DNA from: Oscillospiraceae bacterium
Lineage (GTDB): Bacteria; Bacillota; Clostridia; Oscillospirales; Oscillospiraceae
Direction: 5' to 3'
Length of the DNA: 64,000 nt
NCBI GenBank assembly: GCA_015067635.1
Contig: SVMA01000002.1
Location: 62,001 to 126,000 of the forward strand
Below the pieces are notes generated by a model. It was not told the origin of the DNA. It saw only the letters and a list, made by a program, of their open reading frames with translations, and made no database searches. The translations under genes and the position numbers were made by a program. Shown here piece after piece: positions 8,250 through 16,985 of the stretch. The stretch's first letter is position 1; each line of letters starts with the position of its first letter.

Positions 8250-8633
8250 TTAACCTCCTGTGGTGATTTGATCTAAAATCGCTTCCAGCCGTTTGGGGCC
8301 AATGCCCTCCACATTGGTCAGGTCGTTGACCGACTGAAAAGGTCCGTTGGCATTGCGGTAATCAATGATGCGCTGGGCATAGGTCTCACCGATTCCTTCC
8401 AAGGTCATTAGAGTTTGCAGGTCTGCGGTGTTAATGTTGATCTTCCTGCCCACAGTATTGATTGGAACGGTAGGCGCAGAGGGGGTTTTAGAGGTATGGC
8501 TGACAGCAGTGGTGGGAAAGATCTCAATATAAATATTGCCGCCGCTGCAGTTGCGTCCAAAATACATTCCAAAAAGAAAGGCGGAGATTACCAAACAGAC
8601 ACAAGCCAGAATAGAAGTCGGTGTTGTTTTCAT
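8250..8633 (-). CDS. comEA: ComEA-like helix-hairpin-helix DNA-binding protein
   Basis: A 127-residue protein with one N-terminal membrane helix, a short linker of about 40 residues rich in Thr/Pro, and a C-terminal double helix-hairpin-helix domain ([27 protein letters not shown], then [19 protein letters not shown]). ComEA binds incoming DNA at the outer surface during natural transformation. The ATG at 8633 has AGGAA eight bases upstream; the longer frame runs into the divergent promoter region. Being first in an operon with a two-component system is unusual, since comEA normally precedes comEC; comEC is not in the window. It may be a ComEA-like protein with another role. Confidence 0.85.
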   Translation of the reverse strand: MKTTPTSILACVCLVISAFLFGMYFGRNCSGGNIYIEIFPTTAVSHTSKTPSAPTVPINTVGRKININTADLQTLMTLEGIGETYAQRIIDYRNANGPFQSVNDLTNVEGIGPKRLEAILDQITTGG

Positions 8634-8651
8634 CAGTTCATTTCCTCTTGC

Positions 8652-8730
8652 ATTGACTAATAATCCAAAAGCTGATATAATTAACACAATTATTATACAC
8701 GATTTTTTACTGCCGGACAAGTCCGGTGTT
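8652..8730. promoter_or_regulatory. Divergent promoters and leader hairpin between comEA and the carboxypeptidase gene
   Basis: On the plus strand TTGACT (8653-8658) and TATAAT (8676-8681) are 17 bases apart. On the minus strand a TATAAT lies at 8691-8696 reading toward comEA. CCGGAC-AA-GTCCGG (8714-8727) forms a small hairpin in the plus-strand leader. Confidence 0.65.
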
Positions 8731-8748
8731 AAATATAGGGGTAGAATT

Positions 8749-10137
8749 ATGAAAAAAATGCGGTTTTTATGTCTGATTACGGCAGTTTTTATGGCAATAT
8801 CCGGTCTTTGCCTGAAAGTGTTGGGGACAGATATTGCAACAACACAGGGCTGTCATGGAGTGGATGCGGCCATGACCCTCAGTATGGAAGAGCAACTGAC
8901 GGAAACAGCCAAAGCGATTGTGCTTTACGAACGCAACAGCGGCACGATGCTGTATACTTGGAATCCGGATGGAAGAATATATCCCACCAGTATGGTAAAG
9001 CTTATGACCGCCCTGGTGGCGCTGGAGAATGCGGATTTAGAGGAAGAGGTGACCGTCACCCGAAAGGTATTGGATCAGGTTCCCATAGGTACGGTAAGTG
9101 CAGAGCTCAAAGTCGGCGAGAAGATAACCATGCGGGATTTGCTTTACTGCATCATGGTGGAATCTGCCAATGATGCTTCCGTGGTGGTTGCCAATCACAT
9201 TGCCGGCAGCGCGGAGGCATTTGTGGAGCTGATGAATGCCAAAGCGGCAGAGCTGGGATGCCGGGACACCCAGTACAGCAACGTACACGGTCTGCATGAT
9301 GAGCAGACTTATACCACCGCGCGGGATATCTGCCGGATCACGGAGGCGGGTCTGCAAAATGAAACCTTCCGCACCATGTTCCGCACTGTGAAGTATACGG
9401 TTGCGCCTACCAACAAGTCGCCAGAAGGCAAAAATATCACCACCACCAATCACATGATGAACGAGAGAAATCTCCGATACTATGATCCTTTGGTCACTGG
9501 GGGTAAAACCGGTGCAACGGATGAAGGCGGAAGATGCCTGACCATGACGGCTGAAAAAGACGGCATGGAGCTTCTGTGTGTTCTCATGGGTGCGACACCC
9601 ACAGTGGCAGAGGATGGAACACTGTCCGCCTTTGGAAGCTTCGAAGAAAGCAAAGTTCTGATGGATTATGCCTTTGATAATTTTGCATACCGTCAAGTGT
9701 TTTTCAGCGGACAGTCCCTTGCCCAGTATCCGGTGGCAAACGGCGCAAATGACGTTGTAACGCAGACAAACAGCACGATTTCCACAATCGTACCCCGGGA
9801 ATTGGACGAATCCCAACTCAAATGGGTTTACCAACCTGCGGGAAACGGATTCACAGCCCCTGTATCCAAGGGTCAAAAGCTGGGTGCAGTGGAGGTTTGG
9901 TACGGGAATAAGTGCCTGGCACAGACAGATATGGTTGCCATGAATGCGGTGGAAGTGAAACAGGCGCCTGTGGTGCCGTCAAGGCCGGCAGGCGGATCCG
10001 GCGGCAGCTGGATGGTAGTTGTCTGGGTGCTGCTTGGTGCTGCGGTGCTGTTCTTTGGAGGCGTATTTGCTATCCGCACCGTGCGGATCATGCAATTCCG
10101 GCAGAGACAAAAACGCAGAAGGAGCCGCAGAAGATGA
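8749..10137 (+). CDS. D-alanyl-D-alanine carboxypeptidase (DacF-like, PBP5 family)
   Basis: A 462-residue low-molecular-weight penicillin-binding protein that trims the terminal D-Ala from peptidoglycan pentapeptides. It has an N-terminal signal peptide, then the three active-site motifs of the S11 peptidase family: SMVK (within [12 protein letters not shown]), SAN (in [10 protein letters not shown]) and KTG (in [12 protein letters not shown]). A C-terminal beta-rich domain follows, then one membrane helix and a strongly basic tail ([12 protein letters not shown]) that anchors it outside the membrane. The ATG at 8749 follows AGGGG; the frame extends upstream through the promoter and is not used. 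The stop codon overlaps the start of the glycosylase gene. Confidence 0.93.
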   Translation: MKKMRFLCLITAVFMAISGLCLKVLGTDIATTQGCHGVDAAMTLSMEEQLTETAKAIVLYERNSGTMLYTWNPDGRIYPTSMVKLMTALVALENADLEEEVTVTRKVLDQVPIGTVSAELKVGEKITMRDLLYCIMVESANDASVVVANHIAGSAEAFVELMNAKAAELGCRDTQYSNVHGLHDEQTYTTARDICRITEAGLQNETFRTMFRTVKYTVAPTNKSPEGKNITTTNHMMNERNLRYYDPLVTGGKTGATDEGGRCLTMTAEKDGMELLCVLMGATPTVAEDGTLSAFGSFEESKVLMDYAFDNFAYRQVFFSGQSLAQYPVANGANDVVTQTNSTISTIVPRELDESQLKWVYQPAGNGFTAPVSKGQKLGAVEVWYGNKCLAQTDMVAMNAVEVKQAPVVPSRPAGGSGGSWMVVVWVLLGAAVLFFGGVFAIRTVRIMQFRQRQKRRRSRRR

Positions 10138-10706
10138 TGGACTGGAGAGATTTGGAGCAGGCGTGCAGAGAGTGTAATCGCTGCGGTCTGTGCGCCACGA
10201 GAAAGAACGTTGTGTTCGGCGTGGGAAATCCAAAAACGGACGTGATGTTCGTGGGGGAAGGACCGGGCGAGCAGGAGGATCTGAAAGGGGAGCCCTTTGT
10301 CGGTCCTGCCGGACAGCTGCTGGATGACATGCTCAGCATTATTGATTTGGACAGAAAGAAAAATTGCTATATTGCCAATATTGTGAAATGCCGTCCGCCC
10401 CACAATCGGGATCCTTTGGAGATTGAGCAGGACGCCTGCGTGGAGTACTTATACAATCAAATTGAGCTGATACAGCCGAAGATTATTGTTTGTCTTGGCA
10501 GGATTGCCGCAATGCGATTGATTCGGGAGGATTACCGGATCACAAAGGAGCATGGGCAGTGGGTGGAAAAGGACGGCGTGTGGATGACTGCGATTTATCA
10601 CCCTTCGGCACTGCTGCGGGATGTGACAAAGCGCCCGGAAACCTTTGAGGACCTGCTTTCCCTGCGGGATAAGATTCAAAAGCTGCATTGCAACGCTTGC
10701 GTATAA
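10134..10706 (+). CDS. Uracil-DNA glycosylase, family 4 (iron-sulfur)
   Basis: A 190-residue enzyme that removes uracil from DNA. The cysteines in CRECNRCGLC near the N terminus, with later Cys residues (IVKCRPP), bind the [4Fe-4S] cluster typical of family 4 and 5 enzymes. Active-site motifs are GEGPGEQED with the following GRAGQ-like GPAGQLLDDML, and HPSALLR near the C terminus. The ATG at 10134 (or the adjacent one at 10137) has AGGAG upstream and overlaps the carboxypeptidase stop codon, so translation is coupled. Confidence 0.93.
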   Translation: MMDWRDLEQACRECNRCGLCATRKNVVFGVGNPKTDVMFVGEGPGEQEDLKGEPFVGPAGQLLDDMLSIIDLDRKKNCYIANIVKCRPPHNRDPLEIEQDACVEYLYNQIELIQPKIIVCLGRIAAMRLIREDYRITKEHGQWVEKDGVWMTAIYHPSALLRDVTKRPETFEDLLSLRDKIQKLHCNACV

Positions 10707-10715
10707 GAAAAAGAG

Positions 10716-10744
10716 TTGACAATTTTGCAGAAAACCGATATAAT
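10716..10744 (+). promoter_or_regulatory. Promoter of tRNA-Thr
   Basis: Consensus TTGACA (10716-10721) and TATAAT (10739-10744) separated by 17 bases, ending 10 bases before the tRNA. Confidence 0.9.
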
Positions 10745-10754
10745 AAGCGGGCTT

Positions 10755-10830
10755 GCTAGTGTAGCACAGTCGGTAGTGCATCTCACTCGTAATGAGAAGG
10801 TCGCCTGTTCGAGTCAGGTCACTAGCTCCA
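10755..10830 (+). tRNA. tRNA-Thr (anticodon CGT)
   Basis: Complete 76-base cloverleaf. The acceptor stem GCTAGTG pairs with CACTAGC; the anticodon arm TCTCA-CTCGTAA-TGAGA places CGT at the anticodon; the T arm contains GTTCGAGTC; CCA is encoded. It reads ACG codons. Confidence 0.96.
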
Positions 10831-10865
10831 AAAAAAGAGAACTGTTTTAACAGTTCTCTTTTTTT
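10831..10865 (+). terminator. Terminator of tRNA-Thr
   Basis: AAGAGAACTGTT and AACAGTTCTCTT pair with a two-base loop, flanked by A and T runs; usable in both directions. Confidence 0.92.
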
Positions 10866-10867
10866 GT

Positions 10868-10935
10868 GTTTGTGTCCGCAAGGACACAACATCGTTTGCG
10901 GCAAATCCGCAAACGAGGTGGCTTCGCCAACAAAA
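10868..10935. repeat. Cluster of three small palindromes
   Basis: Three hairpins follow each other: TGTGTCC-GCAA-GGACACA, CGTTTGCGG-CAAAT-CCGCAAACG and GGTGGC-TTCG-CCA(AC). They lie between the tRNA-Thr terminator and the MFS gene, contain no reading frame of note, and look like a palindromic intergenic element. Confidence 0.45.
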
Positions 10936-10999
10936 ATCCCGGAGATTTTCTTTTGTGTCTTGCATTACTCTATATGCAGTGCTATAATCCCAAATTAAG

Positions 11000-12273
11000 G
11001 TGGTATGTATGCAGATCTTTAGGCGCAAATCCAGCTATCTGATATTTCTGGTCTGGTTGGTTTATGCTACCTCGTATCTTGGAAAAGTGAATTACTCTGC
11101 CAATATTACCCAAATTGTGGATTTCTACAAGGTGAGCAAAGCGGATGCCGGTCTGGCACCGACGTTGTTCTTTTTCGCCTATGGTATCGGACAGGTGGTA
11201 AATGGGCTGTTTTGCAAGCGGTATAATATCAGGTTGGTTGTATTTGGGAGTTTACCTCAGCATTGCTCAACGGAATTATTGCAGTCAGCCCTCATTTTGG
11301 AATTGTAAAATGGCTTTGGCTGATCAACGGATTTTCCCTGTCTGTGCTGTGGCCATCGCTCATCAGACTTTGTTCCGAGTCCCTGGCAAAAAGAGATTTG
11401 ACACGGTCAAGTATTGCGATCGGCACAACGGTTGCTTCTGGCACACTGGTGATTTATGGTTTGAGTGCGCTTTATGCCGTGTTCAATGTCTTTAAGCTTT
11501 CTTTTTATACGGCGGCTGCAGCGGATTTTGCTGTGGCAATGGTATGGCTGTTTACTTACGACAAAGCTGTAAGCGGTGCCAGACAGCTTAAAGCGCAGGA
11601 GTACACAGAAGCCATTCAAAGCAATGCCAAGGCACAAACGGTGGAGGAAATCGGCAATCTCCGTATGATTCGTACGCTCGTTGCATTCCTTTGTGTTTTT
11701 GCCGTAGGCATCAATCTGATAAAAGACGGATTGAATACATGGGTGCCCTCTGTTTTGAAGGAAGCATACGGACTACCGGCATCCATATCCATTTTGCTGA
11801 CGTTGTGCTTGCCTATGATTGCAATTTGCGGCAACGCATTTGCATTGCGCGTTCACAAGAGGATACCGGACTATGTGTCTCAGTGTGCGGGAACCTTTGC
11901 AATAACCGGTTGCATTGTGATGGGAATCCTGTGGAGTTTGAATAGCAGGCAAGTGGCGGTCATGCTGGGAGGATTGGCACTATCCAGCCTGTTGGTTTCC
12001 AGCCTCAACAGTCTGGTAACCAGTATTTTCCCAATGTTTATGCGTAATTTTGTCAACTCGGGAATGATGGCCGGCGTGATCAACGGCTTCTGTTATCTGG
12101 GAAGCACCATCAGTTCTTACGGTTTGGGCTTCATAGCAGACAGGAAGGGTTGGTCCGCTGTTTTCTGGACATTGCTGGCTTTCTGTGTCCTTGCCTGTGT
12201 GCTTTGGGGTGTGTACATGATTATCAGAAGAACATCTTCCCGCTTGCAAAAAAACGGACTTGTGACGCAATAG
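11000..12273 (+). pseudogene. MFS organophosphate-antiporter-like transporter, split by a frameshift
   Basis: The first frame (11000-11308) encodes the start of a GlpT/UhpC-like permease: YLIFLVWLVYATSYLGKVNYS, then PTLFFFAYGIGQVVNGLFCKRYNIRLVVFGSL. After that the homologous sequence continues in the next frame, where TSALLNGIIAVSPHFGIVKWLWLINGF and the remaining ten helices run to 12273. One additional base near 11250-11256, where there is a TTTA run, would restore a single protein of about 424 residues with twelve membrane helices. GGTGG precedes the ATG. Either a real inactivating deletion or a sequencing error. Substrate would be a phosphorylated sugar or glycerol-phosphate-like anion by family. 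Confidence 0.85.
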
Positions 12274-12277
12274 ATAC

Positions 12278-12306
12278 AAAAAGCATCCGGTTACCGGATG
12301 CTTTTT
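12278..12306 (+). terminator. Terminator after the MFS gene
   Basis: AAAAAGCATCCGG-TTA-CCGGATGCTTTTT, starting a few bases after the stop codon. Confidence 0.93.
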
Positions 12307-12369
12307 ATTGCTTATTGGCAGAAAATGTGATATACTAAACTGCTATGTAAAGCTTAGGAGCGAAGAATT

Positions 12370-12846
12370 ATGAAACAAAATGAAAAATTAACCCATGAAT
12401 ATTTTATGAGTCTGGCGGTGGAAGAAGCCCGAAAGGGAATCCGTGCGGGACATGGCGGCCCCTTTGGGTCTGTCATTGTTCGGGACGGAAAGGTGATTGC
12501 CAGCGGTCATAATATGGTGGTGGCCAATAACGATCCCACCTGCCACGGGGAGGTGTCCGCCATCCGCAATGCCTGCCGGGAGTTGGGAACCTTTGATTTG
12601 AGTGGCTGTGATATTTACACCACCGGAGAACCCTGCCCCATGTGTCTGGGCGCCTGCCTGTGGGCCAATTTGGGACGTATTTACTACGGGGGCACCAGCT
12701 TGGACATTGATGCCATCGGCTTTCGGGACAACGTCTTTTATCAACATTTAAACAATAAGCAGGACATTTTGGAGCAAACCGGCAGGGAGCTCTGCCTGGA
12801 ATTATTCGAGGAATATCAAAGTATTCAGGATAAAACTGTGTATTAA
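12370..12846 (+). CDS. guaD: Guanine deaminase (cytidine-deaminase fold)
   Basis: A 158-residue zinc enzyme converting guanine to xanthine. The zinc site is HGEVSAI (about residue 58, His ligand and catalytic Glu) and PCPMCLGAC (two Cys ligands). The C-terminal part, with YYGGTSLDIDAIGFRDNVFYQ, matches the Bacillus-type guanine deaminase rather than the tRNA-adenosine deaminase TadA, which has a different end. TAGGAG stands ten bases before the ATG. It is followed after 12 bases by an ABC transporter gene and may be co-transcribed with it. Confidence 0.85.
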   Translation: MKQNEKLTHEYFMSLAVEEARKGIRAGHGGPFGSVIVRDGKVIASGHNMVVANNDPTCHGEVSAIRNACRELGTFDLSGCDIYTTGEPCPMCLGACLWANLGRIYYGGTSLDIDAIGFRDNVFYQHLNNKQDILEQTGRELCLELFEEYQSIQDKTVY

Positions 12847-12858
12847 GGGGATGCTTCG

Positions 12859-14586
12859 TTGAAAACACTATTTCGTTTACTGAAAGGCTACGGCAAAGAG
12901 GCTGTTCTGGCACCGCTTTTCAAGATGCTGGAAGCAACCTTTGAACTGCTGATTCCTTTGGTCGTGGCGGCGATTATTGATAACGGCATTGGCAACCGGG
13001 ACCAGGGATATATTGTAAGAATGTGCCTTGTGATGGTTGCGCTGGGAATTGTGGGACTGGTGTGTTCCGTGGTTGCTCAATACTATGCTGCCCGGGCGGC
13101 AGTGGGAGTTGCAGCGAAGCTGCGTCATCGTCTTATGGCACATATTTTGGGCCTGCGTTACAGTCAAATGGACGCCCTTGGAACTTCTACCATGATCACG
13201 CGGATGACGTCCGATGTAAACCAGGTTCAAAACGGTGTCAATCTGGCGTTGCGTCTGTTGCTGCGCTCACCCTTTGTTGTATTTGGTGCAATGGTTATGG
13301 CCTTTACCATTGATTTTCAGGGGGCGTTGGTGTTTGCCGAGGTGATTCCACTGCTGTGTGTGGTGGTATTTGGGATCATGCTGATTACCATGCCCATGTA
13401 CCGCAAGGTGCAGGAGGGCTTGGACAGTGTTACTGCGGCCACACGGCAGAATTTGTCGGGAGTGCGGGTCATTCGCGCATTCCGCAAGGAAGCGGAAGAA
13501 ACAGAGTCCTTTGCAGAAAATACCTGGGTGCTGACACGGCGTCAGCGAATGGCGGGACGGATTTCCGGTTTGATGAATCCAATTACCTTCGTGGTGATCA
13601 ACCTGGCGGTGGTTGCACTGATACAGGTCGGTGGCGTGAAGGTATACAGCGGCGTCCTGACGCAGGGTTTGGTGATTGCACTTTACAACTATATGTCCCA
13701 AATTTTGGTGGAGCTCATCAAAATGGCAAACCTCATTATTACCATGACCAAAGCGGCTGCGGGTGCCAGGAGGATTGAAGCTATGCTGGAAATCCGGTGT
13801 GAGACATTTGATGGCGGAAGACAGACGGAGTGCACCGGTCGGGTGGAATTTCGGGACGTATCGGCAACCTACGAGGGCGCTTCCGAGGCATCTCTGGAGC
13901 ATATCAGCTTCACTGCCATGCCGGGGCAGACAGTGGGAATTATCGGTGGCACCGGTTCCGGCAAAACCACATTGATTCAGTTGATTCCCAACCTGTATCC
14001 GGCATCCGCCGGTGCGGTATTGCTGGATGGAATAGACGTGCAGGCGTGGAATCAAAAGGCTCTGCGCGGACAGATCGGGGTCGTTCCCCAAAAGGCGGAG
14101 CTGTTCCGGGGAACCATCCGCGATAATCTGTTGTGGGGCAGAGAGGATGCTACGGATGAAGAGCTGTGGCAGGCGTTGGAAACTGCCCAGGCAGCACAGT
14201 TTGTAAAGGATAAGGCAGGCGGTCTGGATGAGCCGGTGACCCAAGGCGGGGGAAATTTCTCCGGAGGACAGCGGCAACGTCTGACCATCGCCCGTGCATT
14301 GGTTCGGAAGCCGGCGGTACTGATTTTGGACGACAGTGCTTCTGCGCTGGACTACGCAACGGATGCGGCTCTGCGCGCGTCAATCCACAATATGGAAAAT
14401 CCGCCTACTACCTTTATCGTGTCCCAGCGGGCAGCATCCGTGCGCCATGCCGACAGCATTTTGGTGTTGGAGGACGGTCTGCTGGTGGGACAGGGAAGTC
14501 ACGAGCAGTTGCTGAAAAGCTGTGCAGTTTATCAGGAAATATACTATTCCCAATTTCCGGGGGAGGTGGTGCACCATGAAGGATAA
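12859..14586 (+). CDS. ABC exporter, fused permease/ATPase (first half-transporter)
   Basis: A 575-residue type IV ABC half-transporter starting at TTG with AAGGGG upstream. Six membrane helices occupy residues ~15-300. The nucleotide-binding domain has Walker A (GGTGSGKTT), Q loop (GVVPQKAELF), signature (NFSGGQRQRL) and Walker B (VLILDDSASALD). Note the Walker B is followed by Asp (LDDS) rather than the usual catalytic Glu (LDEA), so this half probably has a degenerate ATP site, as is common in heterodimeric exporters. It overlaps the start of the next half-transporter by 11 bases, and the two should form a heterodimer. The substrate is unknown. Confidence 0.92.
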   Translation: MKTLFRLLKGYGKEAVLAPLFKMLEATFELLIPLVVAAIIDNGIGNRDQGYIVRMCLVMVALGIVGLVCSVVAQYYAARAAVGVAAKLRHRLMAHILGLRYSQMDALGTSTMITRMTSDVNQVQNGVNLALRLLLRSPFVVFGAMVMAFTIDFQGALVFAEVIPLLCVVVFGIMLITMPMYRKVQEGLDSVTAATRQNLSGVRVIRAFRKEAEETESFAENTWVLTRRQRMAGRISGLMNPITFVVINLAVVALIQVGGVKVYSGVLTQGLVIALYNYMSQILVELIKMANLIITMTKAAAGARRIEAMLEIRCETFDGGRQTECTGRVEFRDVSATYEGASEASLEHISFTAMPGQTVGIIGGTGSGKTTLIQLIPNLYPASAGAVLLDGIDVQAWNQKALRGQIGVVPQKAELFRGTIRDNLLWGREDATDEELWQALETAQAAQFVKDKAGGLDEPVTQGGGNFSGGQRQRLTIARALVRKPAVLILDDSASALDYATDAALRASIHNMENPPTTFIVSQRAASVRHADSILVLEDGLLVGQGSHEQLLKSCAVYQEIYYSQFPGEVVHHEG

Positions 14587-16318
14587 GCGCCAAATTATTG
14601 GACAGGTGCTGCACCGGATGCGCCGATATATCCCTGCGGTAGCGGGCTCTTTGCTCATGGCGGCTGTCTACGTGGCCGCGAGCCTATACATCCCCATTTT
14701 GGTGGGACGCGCCATAGACTGTATCATTGAACAGGGGAAGGTTGATTTTGCTGCGATGGCAGGATATCTGCTTCGCATTGCCCTTTGTGCCGGCATAGGA
14801 GCCTTTGCCCATTGGCTGATGACGCAGATCAACAACCGCATTACCTACGGTGTCAGCAGGGACATACGAAATGAGGCGTTTTGCCGTTTACAGGTACTGC
14901 CCCTGGGATATCTGGACAGTCATCCTCAGGGAGATACGGTCAGCCGGGTGATTGCGGATGTGGATACCTTTGCAGACGGACTTTTGATGGGCTTTACCCA
15001 GTTGTTTACCGGTGTACTGACCATTGCAGGCACATTGGTATTTATGCTGACGATCAACTGGAAAATTGCCTTGGTGGTAGTTGTGCTAACACCACTATCT
15101 TTGGTGGTAGCCACATTTATCGCCGGCAGAACACATTCCATGTTCATGCTTCAGGTAAAAATACGCGGAGAACAGACAGCGATGATCGATGAAACGATCG
15201 GTCAATTGAAGGTTGTGCAGGCTTTCGGACATGAAAAGGAAGCCCTGGAGCAATTTGACAAAGTCAACGGGGAACTGGAAAAAGCGTCTCTCAGAGCGAT
15301 ATTTTTCTCCAGCCTGACCAATCCGACCACCAGATTTGTATATGCAATGGTTTATGCCGGTGTGGGTTTGGTCGGAGCAATGACGGCCATTTCCGGTGGT
15401 ATTTCCATCGGTCACCTGACCAGCCTTTTGAACTATACGAACCAGTATACCAAGCCCTTCAATGAGATATCCGGCGTGGTGGCAGAGTTGCAAAATGCAC
15501 TTGCCTGTGCCCAAAGGGTCTTTGAACTGATCGAAGCACCTGCACAAAGTCCGGAGCCGGAACATTCCCAAATGCCGCAGAAAATCCTGGGCGCGGTGGA
15601 AATTCAAAATCTGGAGTTTTCCTATGTGCCGGAAAAACCGTTGATTACGGACTTTAATCTTTCGGTTCGACCGGGACAGAGAATTGCGATCGTAGGTCCC
15701 ACAGGCTGCGGAAAAACAACCTTTATCAATCTGCTGATGCGGTTTTACGAGCCGCTGAACGGAGAGATCCGGTTGGATGGCGTGGATACGGCAGATATGC
15801 ATAGGGGACAACTGCGCAGCTGTATTGGCATGGTACTGCAGGATACCTGGCTGAAAGCCGGAACAGTTCGGGAGAATATCGCCATGGGCAAGCCGGATGC
15901 CACAGAGGAAGAGGTGGTAGAGGCAGCGAAGAGAGCCCATGCCCATAGCTTTATCAAGCGCTTACCCAAGGGGTACGATACGCTGATCGGTGAATCCGGG
16001 GGCAATCTGTCTCAGGGACAGAAACAGCTGCTGTGTATTGCCCGGGTGATGCTGTGCCTGCCGCCGATGCTGATATTGGATGAGGCAACATCCTCCATTG
16101 ATACCCGTACCGAAATCAAGATTCAAAAAGCATTCCAGTCTATGATGGAAGGGCGGACCTCATTTGTGGTGGCGCACCGGTTATCTACCGTTCAGGAAGC
16201 GGATGTGATTTTGGTTATGCGGGACGGAAAAATTGTGGAGCAGGGAAGTCACAGTGAGCTTTTGAAGAAAAACGGATTCTATGCGGAATTGTATCAGAGC
16301 CAGTTTGCGCTGGTATAA
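14576..16318 (+). CDS. ABC exporter, fused permease/ATPase (second half-transporter)
   Basis: A 580-residue partner of the preceding gene. It has six membrane helices, Walker A (GPTGCGKTT), Q loop (MVLQDTWLKAG), signature (NLSQGQKQLL) and a canonical Walker B with catalytic Glu (MLILDEATSSID), then the switch His (VAHRLSTV). The intact Glu here against Asp in the partner fits a BmrC/BmrD-like heterodimer with one working ATP site. GGGGGAGG precedes the ATG at 14576, inside the end of the upstream gene. A strong terminator follows directly. Confidence 0.93.
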   Translation: MKDKRQIIGQVLHRMRRYIPAVAGSLLMAAVYVAASLYIPILVGRAIDCIIEQGKVDFAAMAGYLLRIALCAGIGAFAHWLMTQINNRITYGVSRDIRNEAFCRLQVLPLGYLDSHPQGDTVSRVIADVDTFADGLLMGFTQLFTGVLTIAGTLVFMLTINWKIALVVVVLTPLSLVVATFIAGRTHSMFMLQVKIRGEQTAMIDETIGQLKVVQAFGHEKEALEQFDKVNGELEKASLRAIFFSSLTNPTTRFVYAMVYAGVGLVGAMTAISGGISIGHLTSLLNYTNQYTKPFNEISGVVAELQNALACAQRVFELIEAPAQSPEPEHSQMPQKILGAVEIQNLEFSYVPEKPLITDFNLSVRPGQRIAIVGPTGCGKTTFINLLMRFYEPLNGEIRLDGVDTADMHRGQLRSCIGMVLQDTWLKAGTVRENIAMGKPDATEEEVVEAAKRAHAHSFIKRLPKGYDTLIGESGGNLSQGQKQLLCIARVMLCLPPMLILDEATSSIDTRTEIKIQKAFQSMMEGRTSFVVAHRLSTVQEADVILVMRDGKIVEQGSHSELLKKNGFYAELYQSQFALV

Positions 16319-16320
16319 GA

Positions 16321-16345
16321 AAAACGGGGCAAATTGCCCCGTTTT
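16321..16345 (+). terminator. Terminator of the ABC exporter operon
   Basis: AAAACGGGGCAA-A-TTGCCCCGTTTT, two bases after the stop codon. Confidence 0.92.
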
Positions 16346-16359
16346 GCGCAAATTGGGGG

Positions 16360-16388
16360 TTGACAAAATTGATGGGATGTAGTATTAT
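16360..16388 (+). promoter_or_regulatory. Promoter of tRNA-Ser
   Basis: TTGACA (16360-16365) and TATTAT (16383-16388), 17 bases apart. Confidence 0.85.
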
Positions 16389-16410
16389 ATGCAAGCTGAT
16401 TGCAAAACTT

Positions 16411-16502
16411 GGAGAAGTCGCGTAGCTGGCCGAGCGCGCACGATTGGAAATCGTGTATACCCCAAAAGGGTATCGAGGGTTCAAATCCCTCCTTCTCCGC
16501 CA
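16411..16502 (+). tRNA. tRNA-Ser (anticodon GGA)
   Basis: 92 bases, class II tRNA. Acceptor stem GGAGAAG/CTTCTCC, anticodon arm CACGA-TTGGAAA-TCGTG with GGA at the anticodon, long variable arm TACCCC-AAAA-GGGTA, T arm GAGGG-TTCAAAT-CCCTC, encoded CCA. It reads TCC and TCT codons. Confidence 0.96.
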
Positions 16503-16539
16503 AACAAAAACACCACCCAACGGGTGGTGTTTTTGTTTG
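16503..16539 (+). terminator. Terminator of tRNA-Ser
   Basis: AAACAAAAACACCACCC and GGGTGGTGTTTTTGTTT pair around AACG-type loop; the stem continues into the A and T runs. Confidence 0.9.
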
Positions 16540-16619
16540 GCATGGTATTTAGAAGGAGGGATTTGAAAGGCCGTGAAGAAAACTGTCCGGTGGACAGTTT
16601 TTAGGCCGTGGGAAAATCC
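16511..16619 (+). repeat. 109-bp direct repeat, copy 1 (tRNA-associated repeat family)
   Basis: Identical as far as I can read to 16680-16788, 169 bases further on. It contains the tRNA terminator hairpin, a 17-base inverted copy of the tRNA-Ser 3' part (16551-16567 is the reverse complement of 16480-16496), a CTGTCC-GGT-GGACAG hairpin, and ends with TTTTTAGGCCGTGGGAAAAT. The last motif recurs with two changes behind tRNA-Trp at 46225. Confidence 0.9.
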
Positions 16620-16679
16620 CATGGAAGGCGGAGCGCAGTCTGCAGGACTGTGAAACGGCTTCCATAAACCGCCAAAGGC

Positions 16680-16788
16680 CACCACCCAACGGGTGGTGTT
16701 TTTGTTTGGCATGGTATTTAGAAGGAGGGATTTGAAAGGCCGTGAAGAAAACTGTCCGGTGGACAGTTTTTAGGCCGTGGGAAAATCC
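16680..16788 (+). repeat. 109-bp direct repeat, copy 2
   Basis: Second copy of the 16511-16619 repeat, again with the inverted tRNA-Ser segment (16720-16736) and the hairpins. The 60 bases between the two copies hold a further CAGTC-TGCAG-GACTG hairpin. No gene is seen in 16503-16985. Confidence 0.9.
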
Positions 16789-16856
16789 TAAGGAGGGATT
16801 TTTGACCCGGTACGGACACCGACCGTGCAGCATACTTTCCATAAAACAGATTATTC

Positions 16857-16884
16857 TTGCTTTTTTGGGGCGTTCTGCTATAAT
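16857..16884 (+). promoter_or_regulatory. Promoter of the LolD/FtsX-type ABC operon
   Basis: TTGCTT (16857-16862) and TATAAT (16879-16884), 16 bases apart, upstream of a hairpin leader and the ABC gene at 16986. Confidence 0.6.
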
Positions 16885-16940
16885 AGAAGACAACGCTGCA
16901 TTGTGTTGGTCATACCGAATGGCAGCCAAGATCTGATTTA

Positions 16941-16966
16941 AAGCCCTGCCGTTTGGCGGGGCTTTT
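16941..16966 (+). terminator. Hairpin in the leader of the ABC operon, possible attenuator
   Basis: AAGCCCTGCC and GGCGGGGCTTTT pair around GTTT. It ends ten bases before the AAAGGAGG ribosome binding site of the following gene, downstream of that gene's likely promoter, so it may terminate a fraction of transcripts before the operon. Confidence 0.5.
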
Positions 16967-16985
16967 GCACATAAAGGAGGACATT

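Noticed and set aside
8250..8633. A competence operon (comEA-comEC)
   Set aside because: No comEC or other competence gene is nearby; the neighbours are a two-component system and exoA.
11240..11270. Programmed frameshift in the MFS gene
   Set aside because: There is no slippery heptamer, pseudoknot or family precedent; a simple base loss or sequence error explains it.
16294..16503. Minus-strand frames over tRNA-Ser and other tRNAs as proteins
   Set aside because: These frames read through antisense of tRNA genes, a well-known source of spurious ORFs.
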